A stretch of 64,000 bases of DNA from the NCBI GenBank assembly GCA_030427635.1, contig JAUIBA010000001.1, positions 124,001-188,000 of the forward strand, given 5' to 3'. The translations under genes and the position numbers were made by a program. Positions within the stretch are counted from its first letter, which is position 1. Each line of letters begins with the position of its first letter. Source of the DNA: Bacteroidia bacterium (GTDB taxonomy: Bacteria > Bacteroidota > Bacteroidia > Chitinophagales > Chitinophagaceae). The notes under the pieces were generated by a model. It saw only the letters and a list, made by a program, of their open reading frames with translations. It did no database searches and was not told the DNA's origin. Positions 28,034 to 36,197 of the stretch are shown here, piece after piece.

Positions 28034-30181
28034 TTATTTTTGAATAATTGGTAAAGTAATAATAAATTCTGTTCCTACACCAGGTGCAGACTTAATGTTT
28101 ATGTGTCCGTTATGCTTATTAATTGTATTATATGCAATGGACATACCCAGGCCTGTGCCTTCACCTACATCTTTAGTGGTAAAGAACGGCTCAAAAAGTC
28201 TCTTTTTAGTATTCTCATCCATCCCTATGCCATTGTCGCCTATAGTAACAATGACATTCTTTTCATCACATTCTGTTTTTATGGTCAGCACTCCACCTGG
28301 CTTATCGTCAAATTGTTTTCTGATAGCATATATCGCATTGGATATCATGTTCAGGAATACCTGGTTCAGCTTGCCCGGGTAGCACTCTATCATAGGTAGG
28401 TTAGCATATTGTTTTTCTACATTGATAGAGTTGTTAAGCATATTATTGGTGATGATAAGGGTAGAGTCAAGGCCTTCGTTGATGTCTGCCTTTTTCAAAT
28501 CGTCCTCATCCAGACGAGAGAATATCCTCAGTCCTTTTACTATCTCAGCTGTTCTGCTGGCGCCTTCACCTATACCGCTCAGTAGCTGGTCTATCTCTAT
28601 TTTCAGATAGTCGTAATCTATTTCTGTTTTATAATCTTCTATTGCTTTTTCTTTTACTGCTATTGCATCTTCTGACTTTGCTATTTTCTCCATCTCATCT
28701 ACTGCATCCAGCAGTATCAGCACATCTCTGTTCAGCGGTTTTACATTGGATGTTACAAAGTTGATGGGGTTGTTTATTTCATGTGCTATGCCAGCAGTAA
28801 GCTGACCGAGAGATGTCATTTTTTCAGACTCTACAAGCTGTGTTTCTTTCTCTTTAAGGTCAGTCAGTGCCTGGTTCAGGTTGTCGTTAGATTCTCTGAG
28901 TTCTTTCGTACGCTCGTTTACTCTCAGTTCCAGTACCGTATTTTGTTCACGTATTATCTTCTCGTTTTCCCTGAGCGCTGCTATTGCATCAGCCTGGTGT
29001 TTTTCCTTTTCTTTTTTCAGAATGTTTATTCTGTCTGCAAGGGCAAATGAGAGTAATATTACTTCCATCGCGCTACCTATTGGCATAGTAAATGCCGTAA
29101 AATTGTTATATGGTAGTATGTTGAAGTTTTTGAACACAAAAATGAACACGCCAGCCAGAAAGGCTATCCATGCCAGCAGGAAAAAGCCGGCAGGTCTGTA
29201 GCCCCTGCGCCATATAATTACCGCTATTACCAGCATGTATATGGACACTGTGGAGGCTGTCATGTCCATGAGGTTAAACGTGACGCTATATTGTCCTGCA
29301 AGACCTGCTATGGTTGCTATTATATACAGTGCGTAGAATATGAGGAATGCCTTGTCGGCTTTAGGCATATGCGTCCTTGTCTTCAGGAAGTGTCGCATAA
29401 ACTCCACGCCGCCTATACCTGCCAGTGGGGGCGTTAAGTACGTAGTAGCTACAGCCAGCCAGCTGTTACCGGGCCATAGTAGCTGAAAACCATATCCCGA
29501 TATGGTAATCTGCGTAATGACGACTGCCAGCACATAGCCTATGTAGTAGAGGTAGCTGTTGTCGCGGGTGGTTACATAAACAAAGCAGTTATACAACAGC
29601 ATAGCTACCATCAGCCCTATGTACATGCCCCAGAAGATATCTTTATATTTATCTGAGTCTGAAATAGCAGTAGTAGAGCCGGCTGATAGTGGTAAAACTA
29701 ACGGTGAAGAGCTGCACACTTTCAGATAAACATACTTTTCAGAGCCAGGCGCCAGTGTGACGCCGAATATGAAATCTGAGCTTACCTTTTCCCGGTATTT
29801 GAATGGAAAAGCAGCGCCTGTTGCTGTTGTTTTTATTTCACTGCCTACATTTTCAAAGTACCATACGCTGTCCAGTGTGGGAGCAGAAAGGCGCAGCAGT
29901 AGTTTACTGTTGCTGGTCTCATTGCGCAGCCTTACCTTAAGCCAATATGCCGATTTTGTAGTCGCAAAGTTAGGAATGCCCTGTGCCCATATCTGAAAAT
30001 CAGATGTCCTGAGCACATCATCTATTGTGAGTGAATGGGATTTATCTTCTACATATTCCAGCCCACTGGTAAGTATGTAGTTCTTTTCCGGATTTGTTAT
30101 CAGTACCGGAGCTACATTTTGTGCTACTGAGAACAAGGACGGTAAACAACAGATAAGGACAGTAAAAAAACGTAAAAACAT
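28034..30181 (-). CDS. 7TMR-DISM sensor histidine kinase
   Basis: 715 residues. A signal peptide (1-20) precedes a periplasmic beta-rich 7TMR-DISMED2-type domain (about 35-165; DFQIWAQGIPNFATTKSAYWLKVRL). Seven membrane helices (about 185-385) and a coiled coil (390-455) follow, then a HisKA domain with the phospho-accepting His467 in AGIAHEINNP. The HATPase domain contains NMISNA, DNGIGMDE and GTGLGMSI. DISMED domains are thought to bind small ligands outside the cell. It shares one base with the upstream GNAT-like gene, so it is translationally coupled. Confidence 0.92.
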   Translation of the reverse strand: MFLRFFTVLICCLPSLFSVAQNVAPVLITNPEKNYILTSGLEYVEDKSHSLTIDDVLRTSDFQIWAQGIPNFATTKSAYWLKVRLRNETSNSKLLLRLSAPTLDSVWYFENVGSEIKTTATGAAFPFKYREKVSSDFIFGVTLAPGSEKYVYLKVCSSSPLVLPLSAGSTTAISDSDKYKDIFWGMYIGLMVAMLLYNCFVYVTTRDNSYLYYIGYVLAVVITQITISGYGFQLLWPGNSWLAVATTYLTPPLAGIGGVEFMRHFLKTRTHMPKADKAFLIFYALYIIATIAGLAGQYSVTFNLMDMTASTVSIYMLVIAVIIWRRGYRPAGFFLLAWIAFLAGVFIFVFKNFNILPYNNFTAFTMPIGSAMEVILLSFALADRINILKKEKEKHQADAIAALRENEKIIREQNTVLELRVNERTKELRESNDNLNQALTDLKEKETQLVESEKMTSLGQLTAGIAHEINNPINFVTSNVKPLNRDVLILLDAVDEMEKIAKSEDAIAVKEKAIEDYKTEIDYDYLKIEIDQLLSGIGEGASRTAEIVKGLRIFSRLDEDDLKKADINEGLDSTLIITNNMLNNSINVEKQYANLPMIECYPGKLNQVFLNMISNAIYAIRKQFDDKPGGVLTIKTECDEKNVIVTIGDNGIGMDENTKKRLFEPFFTTKDVGEGTGLGMSIAYNTINKHNGHINIKSAPGVGTEFIITLPIIQK

Positions 30182-30879
30182 TATTTATCTTTTGGAGGTA
30201 TAATCAAATTATATTCTATCTCAACCGGTCCCTTTGGCCCGGTTTCAACGAAGCGCTGCACCGGATTGTTACGTAAATCCAGCATCCTTGTTCTGTTCTC
30301 TGTTTCTGCAGTTTCCAGGTTACTGGAGTTAAGGATACCCAGTACACGCGCAATAAAGTCCTGTTTGGGATAAAAGAATTCTCCATTCGACCCCAGTGAA
30401 TTATCTACCACAAAACCTACATTTTTGAACATTTCCAGCGTATAGTCGCCACATATTCCTACCAGTGTATTGCACTGAAACTGGTTGGTAATGGAAATGC
30501 CGGCACGGGTAAGCAGTACGCTTATACCATAACCGGCCACCGACTTTGCATTCCATAATGCAGACAGCTCACCAACCCCGTTTTCGTAGTATCGCTTCAC
30601 AACATCATGTATGCGGGCATCCATATGTCCTACGGCTTTTTCTACAGGTAGCGGATGCACACCATCGGCCATCTGCACCCGTATGCCGCCTACAAGTTCG
30701 CCTTCTTCATTTTGTGCTACTACGCCATATATGCATGGCATTTCCAGCCATACCCGGTTGTTGGATGTGATATTGGTAATACCATAGTCTTCCAGTACCC
30801 GTGTGTGTCCTGTCAGGTATCTATCCGATAGTTCCGGATCGTCTACTGGCTTAAAAGCGGTGAATTTGAGTTTCAGCAT
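30181..30879 (-). CDS. GNAT-fold acyltransferase-like protein
   Basis: 232 residues. Beta-strands GVVAQNEEGELVGGIRVQMADG resemble the early GNAT core, and ELSALWNAKSVAGYGISVLLTRAGI resembles the following helix. VGICGDYTLEMFKNVGF is the usual late strand-helix region. The fold also occurs in N-acyl amino acid and acyl-homoserine lactone synthases, but no diagnostic residues allow that assignment. It sits between a ThiF/nitroreductase gene (gap 4) and a sensor kinase gene (overlap 1). A role in making or acylating a small molecule is inferred from that position. Confidence 0.65.
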   Translation of the reverse strand: MLKLKFTAFKPVDDPELSDRYLTGHTRVLEDYGITNITSNNRVWLEMPCIYGVVAQNEEGELVGGIRVQMADGVHPLPVEKAVGHMDARIHDVVKRYYENGVGELSALWNAKSVAGYGISVLLTRAGISITNQFQCNTLVGICGDYTLEMFKNVGFVVDNSLGSNGEFFYPKQDFIARVLGILNSSNLETAETENRTRMLDLRNNPVQRFVETGPKGPVEIEYNLIIPPKDK

Positions 30880-30883
30880 TTCG

Positions 30884-33178
30884 TCAGGCTAAGGTGTACA
30901 ATTCTTCCAGGTGTTTGCGCTGCGAACGAGCCGTAGGTGGCTCAGCATTAAATAGGCGGAATAAGAATAAACCATGCCTGGTATTAAGTTCTGGAAACAA
31001 TATACATAATTTCCCAAACAAGTATTCTATTTCCTCAATCATTTCTTTTCGTTCACCGCTCATATCTCCGTATTTCACCGTATAGTGCAGAAACAGGGGG
31101 GCTGAAATGGGTTGTAACGCCAGTTCCAATCCCGTAGCAGTGAGCCATGCACGCTGGGCACCGCGTCCACCACTTAAGATGCCCGCCGCACTGTACTCAG
31201 GTATCGTAACGAGGCCTACAGCAGATGAGCTATTTATTGCATTTCTGATATTTTTCTCAAATACACGGCCTGCATGCCATTCATTGATAAGCGCTATTAC
31301 AGCAGGGTCAGAAGCTATTTTCATACCCATTTCCTCTGCCACTGTCATCTCAAGAGTTTTGATATCCAGCCCCTCGTATATCATTTCTTTTCCTGTCTCA
31401 TTCCATCTCAGTTCATTCAGAAAGAACTCGTAGTGAGACTGCGGGTGCAATGACCGTACACGCTCTGCAGCAGATTCAATATCGGCAAACTCACTTATCT
31501 TACTGCTGTCTGTGAGGAATGTTAATCCGGCGCCATCTACCATTTCTGCCTGTAACTTTATTTTGTCCAGTATGGCAGCAGGTAGTGGGGTATTATCTCC
31601 TTTCTTCCTGTTGGTGCAGCGGCTACCTATATAAGACGCGAGTGATGTATCTGTGGTAACATCGCCATGTGTGAATGAAATGGCAGCTACCAGTGGCTTA
31701 TCATCACCGGCAGGCAGTAGTGAGCAGTCGGGCACATATCCCATACTTTCAGCCATTATCATAGCATTTTCTATGGCAGCCCCCAGGCTGATGCGGGCTA
31801 TGAAGTCAAGCTTGTCAGTCCATGAGTAGGATTTATTCCGGTCATGGAATATGTATAATACACCATTGGCAGACATCAGCTTCCACGGCTGATTATTACC
31901 TGCCGATGGTGCCCATATGGCAGCTTCGGCTATTTTTTTCAGGCTATCTTCTGCAATATCTGCCCCTGTTTTATTTACTGATGCTATGAGGCTTGTCATA
32001 TCATCGGCTGTCAGTTCAGGATAGTGCATTGCTTTAGCCTCATAGCTACCCTCCATGGTGGGCTTTTTATTGCCTATCAGCTCCTCAATATCTACAAAGT
32101 ACCGCCCTGATTCGTTGTATTTTCCCAGCATTATCCTGCGGCACACATCAGCACACAGGGCGCCACCCAGGGTTACTGCCGAGGCCAGCTGAGGCCATGT
32201 AGAGATAGTTTGCTTGATCTCTACCATAGATGCTCTGAGCCTTTTGGATATGGTCTCCAGCCCCAGCATAGGCATGATGTAGGGAATCTTTTCGTCGTTG
32301 GTAAGTGACCCTATTTTCGTATGGTCCAGATGGTCTATAAAGCCGTGCAGTATGGGACGGTCCGGCTCCAAATCAAACCTTTCTACATCTACAGTGCCGC
32401 GGTCGCTGGCTTCCATCAATACCGGAACGCCAAGAGATTTTGCCTTGTGGCGAAGCAGTATTTTTATATCCAGTCCGTCGCACTCATCTATTATCAGGTC
32501 CAGTTTGCCCCCTTCTGTAAAGAAGGCATCCATATTGCCGGCATGCAGCCCTTCTGAGAATACAGTTATTTTCAGAAATGGATCTATTTCCAGTATATCT
32601 CTTGTTACCTGAACCGTCTTTTTAAGACCCATGTTGTATACACTGCTTCTGAGGCGGTTCAGGTTGGTTATTTCCAATTCGTCAAAGTCGGCGATTCTAA
32701 GCTCCCCGAAAGTACGCTCCATAGCCATGGTCACAGATACAGACTGGCCCACAGAAAGCCCTACAACCCCGATGATTTTTGTAGAAAGTACTTCTTCTTC
32801 CTCATCAGTAATTTTGTACTTATTTCTGTTGGTACGCATGAACACAAACTCCTGTTCATCCAGCAGATGCACCAGTTTGTCATTCCATGGATAGTATACC
32901 CATACGCCATACTCCTCAATGCTTTTACCGGTAATATGGGTCTTGATGCGGCTTGCAATATCTTCGTCTGTAAGCGTCTCTTTGGGGGCAAGAGATTTTA
33001 CCAACTCTCTCAGCTGAGCCTCAATAGTGTCATAAATTCTTATCCATGGCCGCTCTGTGAGCAGCTGTTCCATTTTCTCAGCATCAGCAGCATTATATAT
33101 CCGGAAAAACTCAGGCCGGTAAATATTTTTTTCGCTTTCTAATTCTGAAAATTTATTATGAATTATCTTTGTTAACAC
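30884..33178 (-). CDS. ThiF (E1-like) and nitroreductase fusion, Rv1355c/MoeY-like
   Basis: 764 residues. An N-terminal extension of about 130 residues precedes a ThiF/E1-like Rossmann domain (glycine loop VVGLSVGQS at 138-146, DFDELEITNLNR at 164-175). After about residue 400 comes a nitroreductase-like FMN domain (AAIWAPSAGNNQPWKLM, then ISLGAAIENAMIMAESMGY). This layout matches the Rv1355c (MoeY) family. E1-like domains adenylate carboxylates and nitroreductases use flavin, so the protein may modify a small molecule; the real substrate is unknown. It is the first gene of a five-gene operon and lies 88 bases from the divergent receiver gene. Confidence 0.8.
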   Translation of the reverse strand: MLTKIIHNKFSELESEKNIYRPEFFRIYNAADAEKMEQLLTERPWIRIYDTIEAQLRELVKSLAPKETLTDEDIASRIKTHITGKSIEEYGVWVYYPWNDKLVHLLDEQEFVFMRTNRNKYKITDEEEEVLSTKIIGVVGLSVGQSVSVTMAMERTFGELRIADFDELEITNLNRLRSSVYNMGLKKTVQVTRDILEIDPFLKITVFSEGLHAGNMDAFFTEGGKLDLIIDECDGLDIKILLRHKAKSLGVPVLMEASDRGTVDVERFDLEPDRPILHGFIDHLDHTKIGSLTNDEKIPYIMPMLGLETISKRLRASMVEIKQTISTWPQLASAVTLGGALCADVCRRIMLGKYNESGRYFVDIEELIGNKKPTMEGSYEAKAMHYPELTADDMTSLIASVNKTGADIAEDSLKKIAEAAIWAPSAGNNQPWKLMSANGVLYIFHDRNKSYSWTDKLDFIARISLGAAIENAMIMAESMGYVPDCSLLPAGDDKPLVAAISFTHGDVTTDTSLASYIGSRCTNRKKGDNTPLPAAILDKIKLQAEMVDGAGLTFLTDSSKISEFADIESAAERVRSLHPQSHYEFFLNELRWNETGKEMIYEGLDIKTLEMTVAEEMGMKIASDPAVIALINEWHAGRVFEKNIRNAINSSSAVGLVTIPEYSAAGILSGGRGAQRAWLTATGLELALQPISAPLFLHYTVKYGDMSGERKEMIEEIEYLFGKLCILFPELNTRHGLFLFRLFNAEPPTARSQRKHLEELYTLA

Positions 33179-33266
33179 GCTTATCTGTTTTACTATTTAA
33201 CGAATAAGTTTTATTATTTTTACAAACACCTTGTATACTGCTATGACTCGTTTTTAACGCAACAAA

Positions 33267-33731
33267 ATGAACAAAGAAAAGATTACGATATTGTATGTGG
33301 ATGACGAGATGAACAATCTCATTTCTTTCAAAGCTGTTTTCCGCATTAAATATAATGTACTTACTGCGATAAGCGGAGACGAGGCTACAAAGATTTTGCG
33401 TAATAATGTAGTAAATATTATAATAACAGATCAGCGCATGCCTCAGATGACAGGCGTTGAGTTTCTTGAGTCAATTCTTGATGAGTTTCCTGACCCTATC
33501 AGGATTCTGCTTACAGGCTATGCCGATATGAATGCCGTTATTGATGCCGTCAATAAAGGCAAAATTTTCCACTATCTTACCAAGCCCTGGAACGAAGAAG
33601 AACTGGATATTACCATCATGCGCGCGTTTGACATCTATAAGCAAAAAATAGAGGAGCGCGAAATGACCAACAAGCTAAGCCTTTCAAACGAACAACTGGA
33701 GTTTCTGCTGCGTCAGAAACTACTATCATAA
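33267..33731 (+). CDS. Response regulator, RpfG-type receiver with short tail
   Basis: 154 residues: a receiver domain (residues 7-122) with VDDEM, phospho-acceptor in ITDQRMPQMTG, LLTGY and LTKPW, followed by a charged helical tail (about 125-154) with no output domain. It closely resembles the receiver of the REC-kinase at 26920 (shared QRMP, TGY and KPW blocks). It is divergent from the ThiF/nitroreductase operon, so the two may share a control region. Its 3' end overlaps the convergent NlpC/P60 gene by 6 bases. Confidence 0.88.
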   Translation: MNKEKITILYVDDEMNNLISFKAVFRIKYNVLTAISGDEATKILRNNVVNIIITDQRMPQMTGVEFLESILDEFPDPIRILLTGYADMNAVIDAVNKGKIFHYLTKPWNEEELDITIMRAFDIYKQKIEEREMTNKLSLSNEQLEFLLRQKLLS

Positions 33732-34544
33732 CCCAGATACATCTCCCGCTCTGCTTACCTTTCCTACAGTTATATAATGCTGACGCCAGTAGGTGTCCTT
33801 CAGATTACTGATTACTACCCCTTGCGATGTGGATGAATGCACAAAGTAATCGTTGGCAAGATATACGCCCACATGACTCACCCTCTTCGTTTTATGACGA
33901 AAGAAAACCAGGTCTCCTTCTTCAGCAAGTTTTGACTGCTTTACTTTTTTACAGATTTTGTATTGCTCATTGGCTGTTCGTGTCAGGTCTATGCCATATA
34001 CATCTCCATATAACCGTTTAGAGAAAGCAGAGCAGTCTATACCATGCTCGTCCTCACCTCCCAGGCGATAGTGAGTGCCATACCACTTACTGATGAATTT
34101 ATACAGGTCGCTGTTTACCTTATTCCCGGCCTCAGCTATGCCCACCATATCTGCATATTTCAGTCCTGTAGGTTCTGAGCCAGTTGTAGGTACCTCATCT
34201 GCACTATCGTCCTGTCCGTCAGTTTTCTTTCTTTTCAGTATAAGGAAATGGACATGCTCTCCTGGTGCACCCTGTACTTCAGTATATTCTATCCTCTCAT
34301 TCTGCACGATAGCCGCACCTACACTTTCCTCCGTTTCAGCCACAGGCTCTGCAGTATTGGCAGGGGCGCTCATATCCACAGCATTGGCAGCCGCACCACT
34401 TTTGGTGTGGCCGTGTAGATATATCCCACTTATAAACTTTGGTTGCCTGGAGTAATTTGATGCAAATCTCCTGCCGGTTTCACATCCCGAGAGTGATAAA
34501 GCAATTATTAACAGGCATGCAGAATTAAAGAAAATCCTTTTCAT
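33726..34544 (-). CDS. NlpC/P60-family lipoprotein (cell-wall peptidase)
   Basis: 272 residues from the ATG at 34544 (MKRIFFNSACLL); the promoter at 34565-34596 rules out the earlier frame start. The lipobox LSGC gives an N-terminal lipoprotein. A linker of about 120 residues precedes the C40 domain: catalytic cysteine in GIDCSAFSKRLYG, histidine in VSHVGVYLANDYFVHSS, then the third polar residue. Members cut peptide stems of peptidoglycan. It faces the periplasm and is probably monocistronic. Confidence 0.9.
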   Translation of the reverse strand: MKRIFFNSACLLIIALSLSGCETGRRFASNYSRQPKFISGIYLHGHTKSGAAANAVDMSAPANTAEPVAETEESVGAAIVQNERIEYTEVQGAPGEHVHFLILKRKKTDGQDDSADEVPTTGSEPTGLKYADMVGIAEAGNKVNSDLYKFISKWYGTHYRLGGEDEHGIDCSAFSKRLYGDVYGIDLTRTANEQYKICKKVKQSKLAEEGDLVFFRHKTKRVSHVGVYLANDYFVHSSTSQGVVISNLKDTYWRQHYITVGKVSRAGDVSGL

Positions 34545-34564
34545 CAGCATGTTTGTTTGCGTCG

Positions 34565-34596
34565 CAAAACTAGGGATATTGTTTATTCGACCCAAC
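34565..34596 (-). promoter_or_regulatory. Bacteroidota promoter for the NlpC/P60 lipoprotein gene
   Basis: On the minus strand GTTG (34596-34593), spacer 20, TAGTTTTG (34572-34565), about 21 bases before ATG 34544. Confidence 0.55.
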
Positions 34597-34675
34597 AATA
34601 GAAATGTTTAGATTTTCTTAACTGTGTATCTGTTTTATTATCAGCTGTTATTACGTAATTGTTTTGCAATTGTTA

Positions 34676-35083
34676 TTACAAACCACCCATTTTAAGCACT
34701 GTTTTGTATTCTGCTTCAGTCACTGCGCTTACTGATAAACGACTGAGTCTTACCAGCTGCATTTCGGCCAGAGATGGGGTCTGTTTTATTGCTGCAAGTG
34801 TCACCGGTTCCGGTATTGACTTAAGTGGTTTCAGCTCCACTACTACCCAGTTTGGGTCGTCTGTTGTAGGGTCCTGCCATGACTCTTTGCTTACCGTAGC
34901 AATGCCTACCACAGCCAGGCCTTCATTGCTATGGTAAAAGAGAACATGGTCTCCTTTTTTCATTGCTTTGAGATTGTTACGAGCAGCATAGTTGCGTACA
35001 CCATCCCACATGGTTTTTTTGTCTTTCTGCAGCTGGTCCCAGCTATATTTAAACGGTTCTGATTTTACGAGCCAGTAGTTCAT
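34676..35083 (-). CDS. EVE-domain protein
   Basis: 135 residues, a single EVE (PUA-like) domain: MNYWLVKSEPFKYSW, WDGVRNYAARNNLKAMKKGDHVLFYHS, VVGIATVSKESWQDP. EVE domains bind modified bases in DNA or RNA. Stand-alone members are common in bacteria, and their cell role is not settled. It follows metF by 12 bases on the same strand, so co-transcription is likely. Confidence 0.92.
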   Translation of the reverse strand: MNYWLVKSEPFKYSWDQLQKDKKTMWDGVRNYAARNNLKAMKKGDHVLFYHSNEGLAVVGIATVSKESWQDPTTDDPNWVVVELKPLKSIPEPVTLAAIKQTPSLAEMQLVRLSRLSVSAVTEAEYKTVLKMGGL

Positions 35084-35095
35084 GGTAAGATTCTG

Positions 35096-36049
35096 TTAGA
35101 AAAGTTGTTTCAATACATTGTATATCACGCCCGGTTTGCCAAGCGTATAGAAGTGCAGCACTTTGGCATTGTTTTTCAACAGGTCGCGGCACTGATGCAG
35201 CAACCACTCCGTACCTATCTGCTCACAATCTGCATCAGATTTGGCCTTCATCATTTCAGTATATAGCTCCACTGGTACTTCTACATTGAATACTCTGGGT
35301 ATACCTGTAAGCTGTTTCTTGTTCGTAAGTGGCTTCAGGCCGGGGATGATGGGCACATTCACACCGGCTTCTGCACATTTATTCAGGTAGTTATAATAAT
35401 GCTTATTGTCATAAAAGAGCTGTGTTGTAACATAGTTGGCACCCAGTTCTATTTTACGTTTCAGATAATAGATATCCGTGTCAGAGTTAGGGGACTCAAA
35501 ATGCTTTTCGGGATAGCCAGCTATTCCTATACAGAAATCAGTCTTAGCGCCATCCATAATGTCGTCTTCCATATACAACCCATTATTAAGGCGCACTATC
35601 TGTTTTACCAGGTCTTCGGCATACCGGTGACCATTAGGGTGGGGGGCAAAGAACTTTTCATTTGCAGCAGCGTCACCCCTCAGTGCCAGTACATTCTTTA
35701 TACCCAGAAAGTCAAGATCTATAAGTGCATTCTCTGTCTCTTCTTTACTGAACCCACCACATATGAGGTGGGGTATAGCCTCTACCTTGTACTTATTCAT
35801 AAGAGCGGCACAGATGCCTACCGTACCCGGGCGCTTACGTATTTCCACACGCTCAAAGCTGCCATCATTCCTGCGTTTAAATACCTGCTCTGCCCGGTGA
35901 TAGGTAACATTGACAAATGCAGGATTAAACTCCATCAGCGGGTCCAGATGCTCATATATAGACGATATACTTTTACCCTTGGTGGGTGGCAGTATTTCAA
36001 AAGACACTATCGGCTCTTTTGCTTCGGCAAGTACTTGTGTTACTTTCAT
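35096..36049 (-). CDS. metF: Methylenetetrahydrofolate reductase
   Basis: 317 residues from ATG 36049 (MKVTQVLAEAKEPIVSFEILPPTKGKS). The TIM-barrel FAD enzyme reduces 5,10-methylene-THF to 5-methyl-THF for methionine synthesis. Visible family blocks are the N-terminal SFEILPP, PAFVNVTYHR, HLICGGFSKEE, NVLALRGDAA, FCIGIAGYPEKH, GANYVTTQLFYDNKHYYNY and VPIIPGLKPLTNKKQL. The upstream TTG at 36064 lies inside the promoter -7 box, so it is not used. Confidence 0.95.
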   Translation of the reverse strand: MKVTQVLAEAKEPIVSFEILPPTKGKSISSIYEHLDPLMEFNPAFVNVTYHRAEQVFKRRNDGSFERVEIRKRPGTVGICAALMNKYKVEAIPHLICGGFSKEETENALIDLDFLGIKNVLALRGDAAANEKFFAPHPNGHRYAEDLVKQIVRLNNGLYMEDDIMDGAKTDFCIGIAGYPEKHFESPNSDTDIYYLKRKIELGANYVTTQLFYDNKHYYNYLNKCAEAGVNVPIIPGLKPLTNKKQLTGIPRVFNVEVPVELYTEMMKAKSDADCEQIGTEWLLHQCRDLLKNNAKVLHFYTLGKPGVIYNVLKQLF

Positions 36050-36061
36050 AGACGTTAGCAG

Positions 36062-36093
36062 CAAAAGTATAATGTAAACATCAGTTTCTCAAT
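36062..36093 (-). promoter_or_regulatory. Putative promoter for metF
   Basis: On the minus strand ATTG (36093-36090), spacer 20, TACTTTTG (36069-36062). Transcription would begin near 36056, giving a leader of only a few bases before ATG 36049. Confidence 0.5.
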
Positions 36094-36197
36094 TTTTAGC
36101 CATTTGCGGTATGCCCTCATCTTTATTATACTTATTTTCACCCATCTCAGGGTAGAAATAGTTGCTGCCCTAAGTGTTCTTTTGTAAAAAACATATC

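Noticed and set aside
35399-36058. A 219-codon plus-strand frame inside metF
   Set aside because: It is antisense to a well-conserved enzyme, with no promoter or family.
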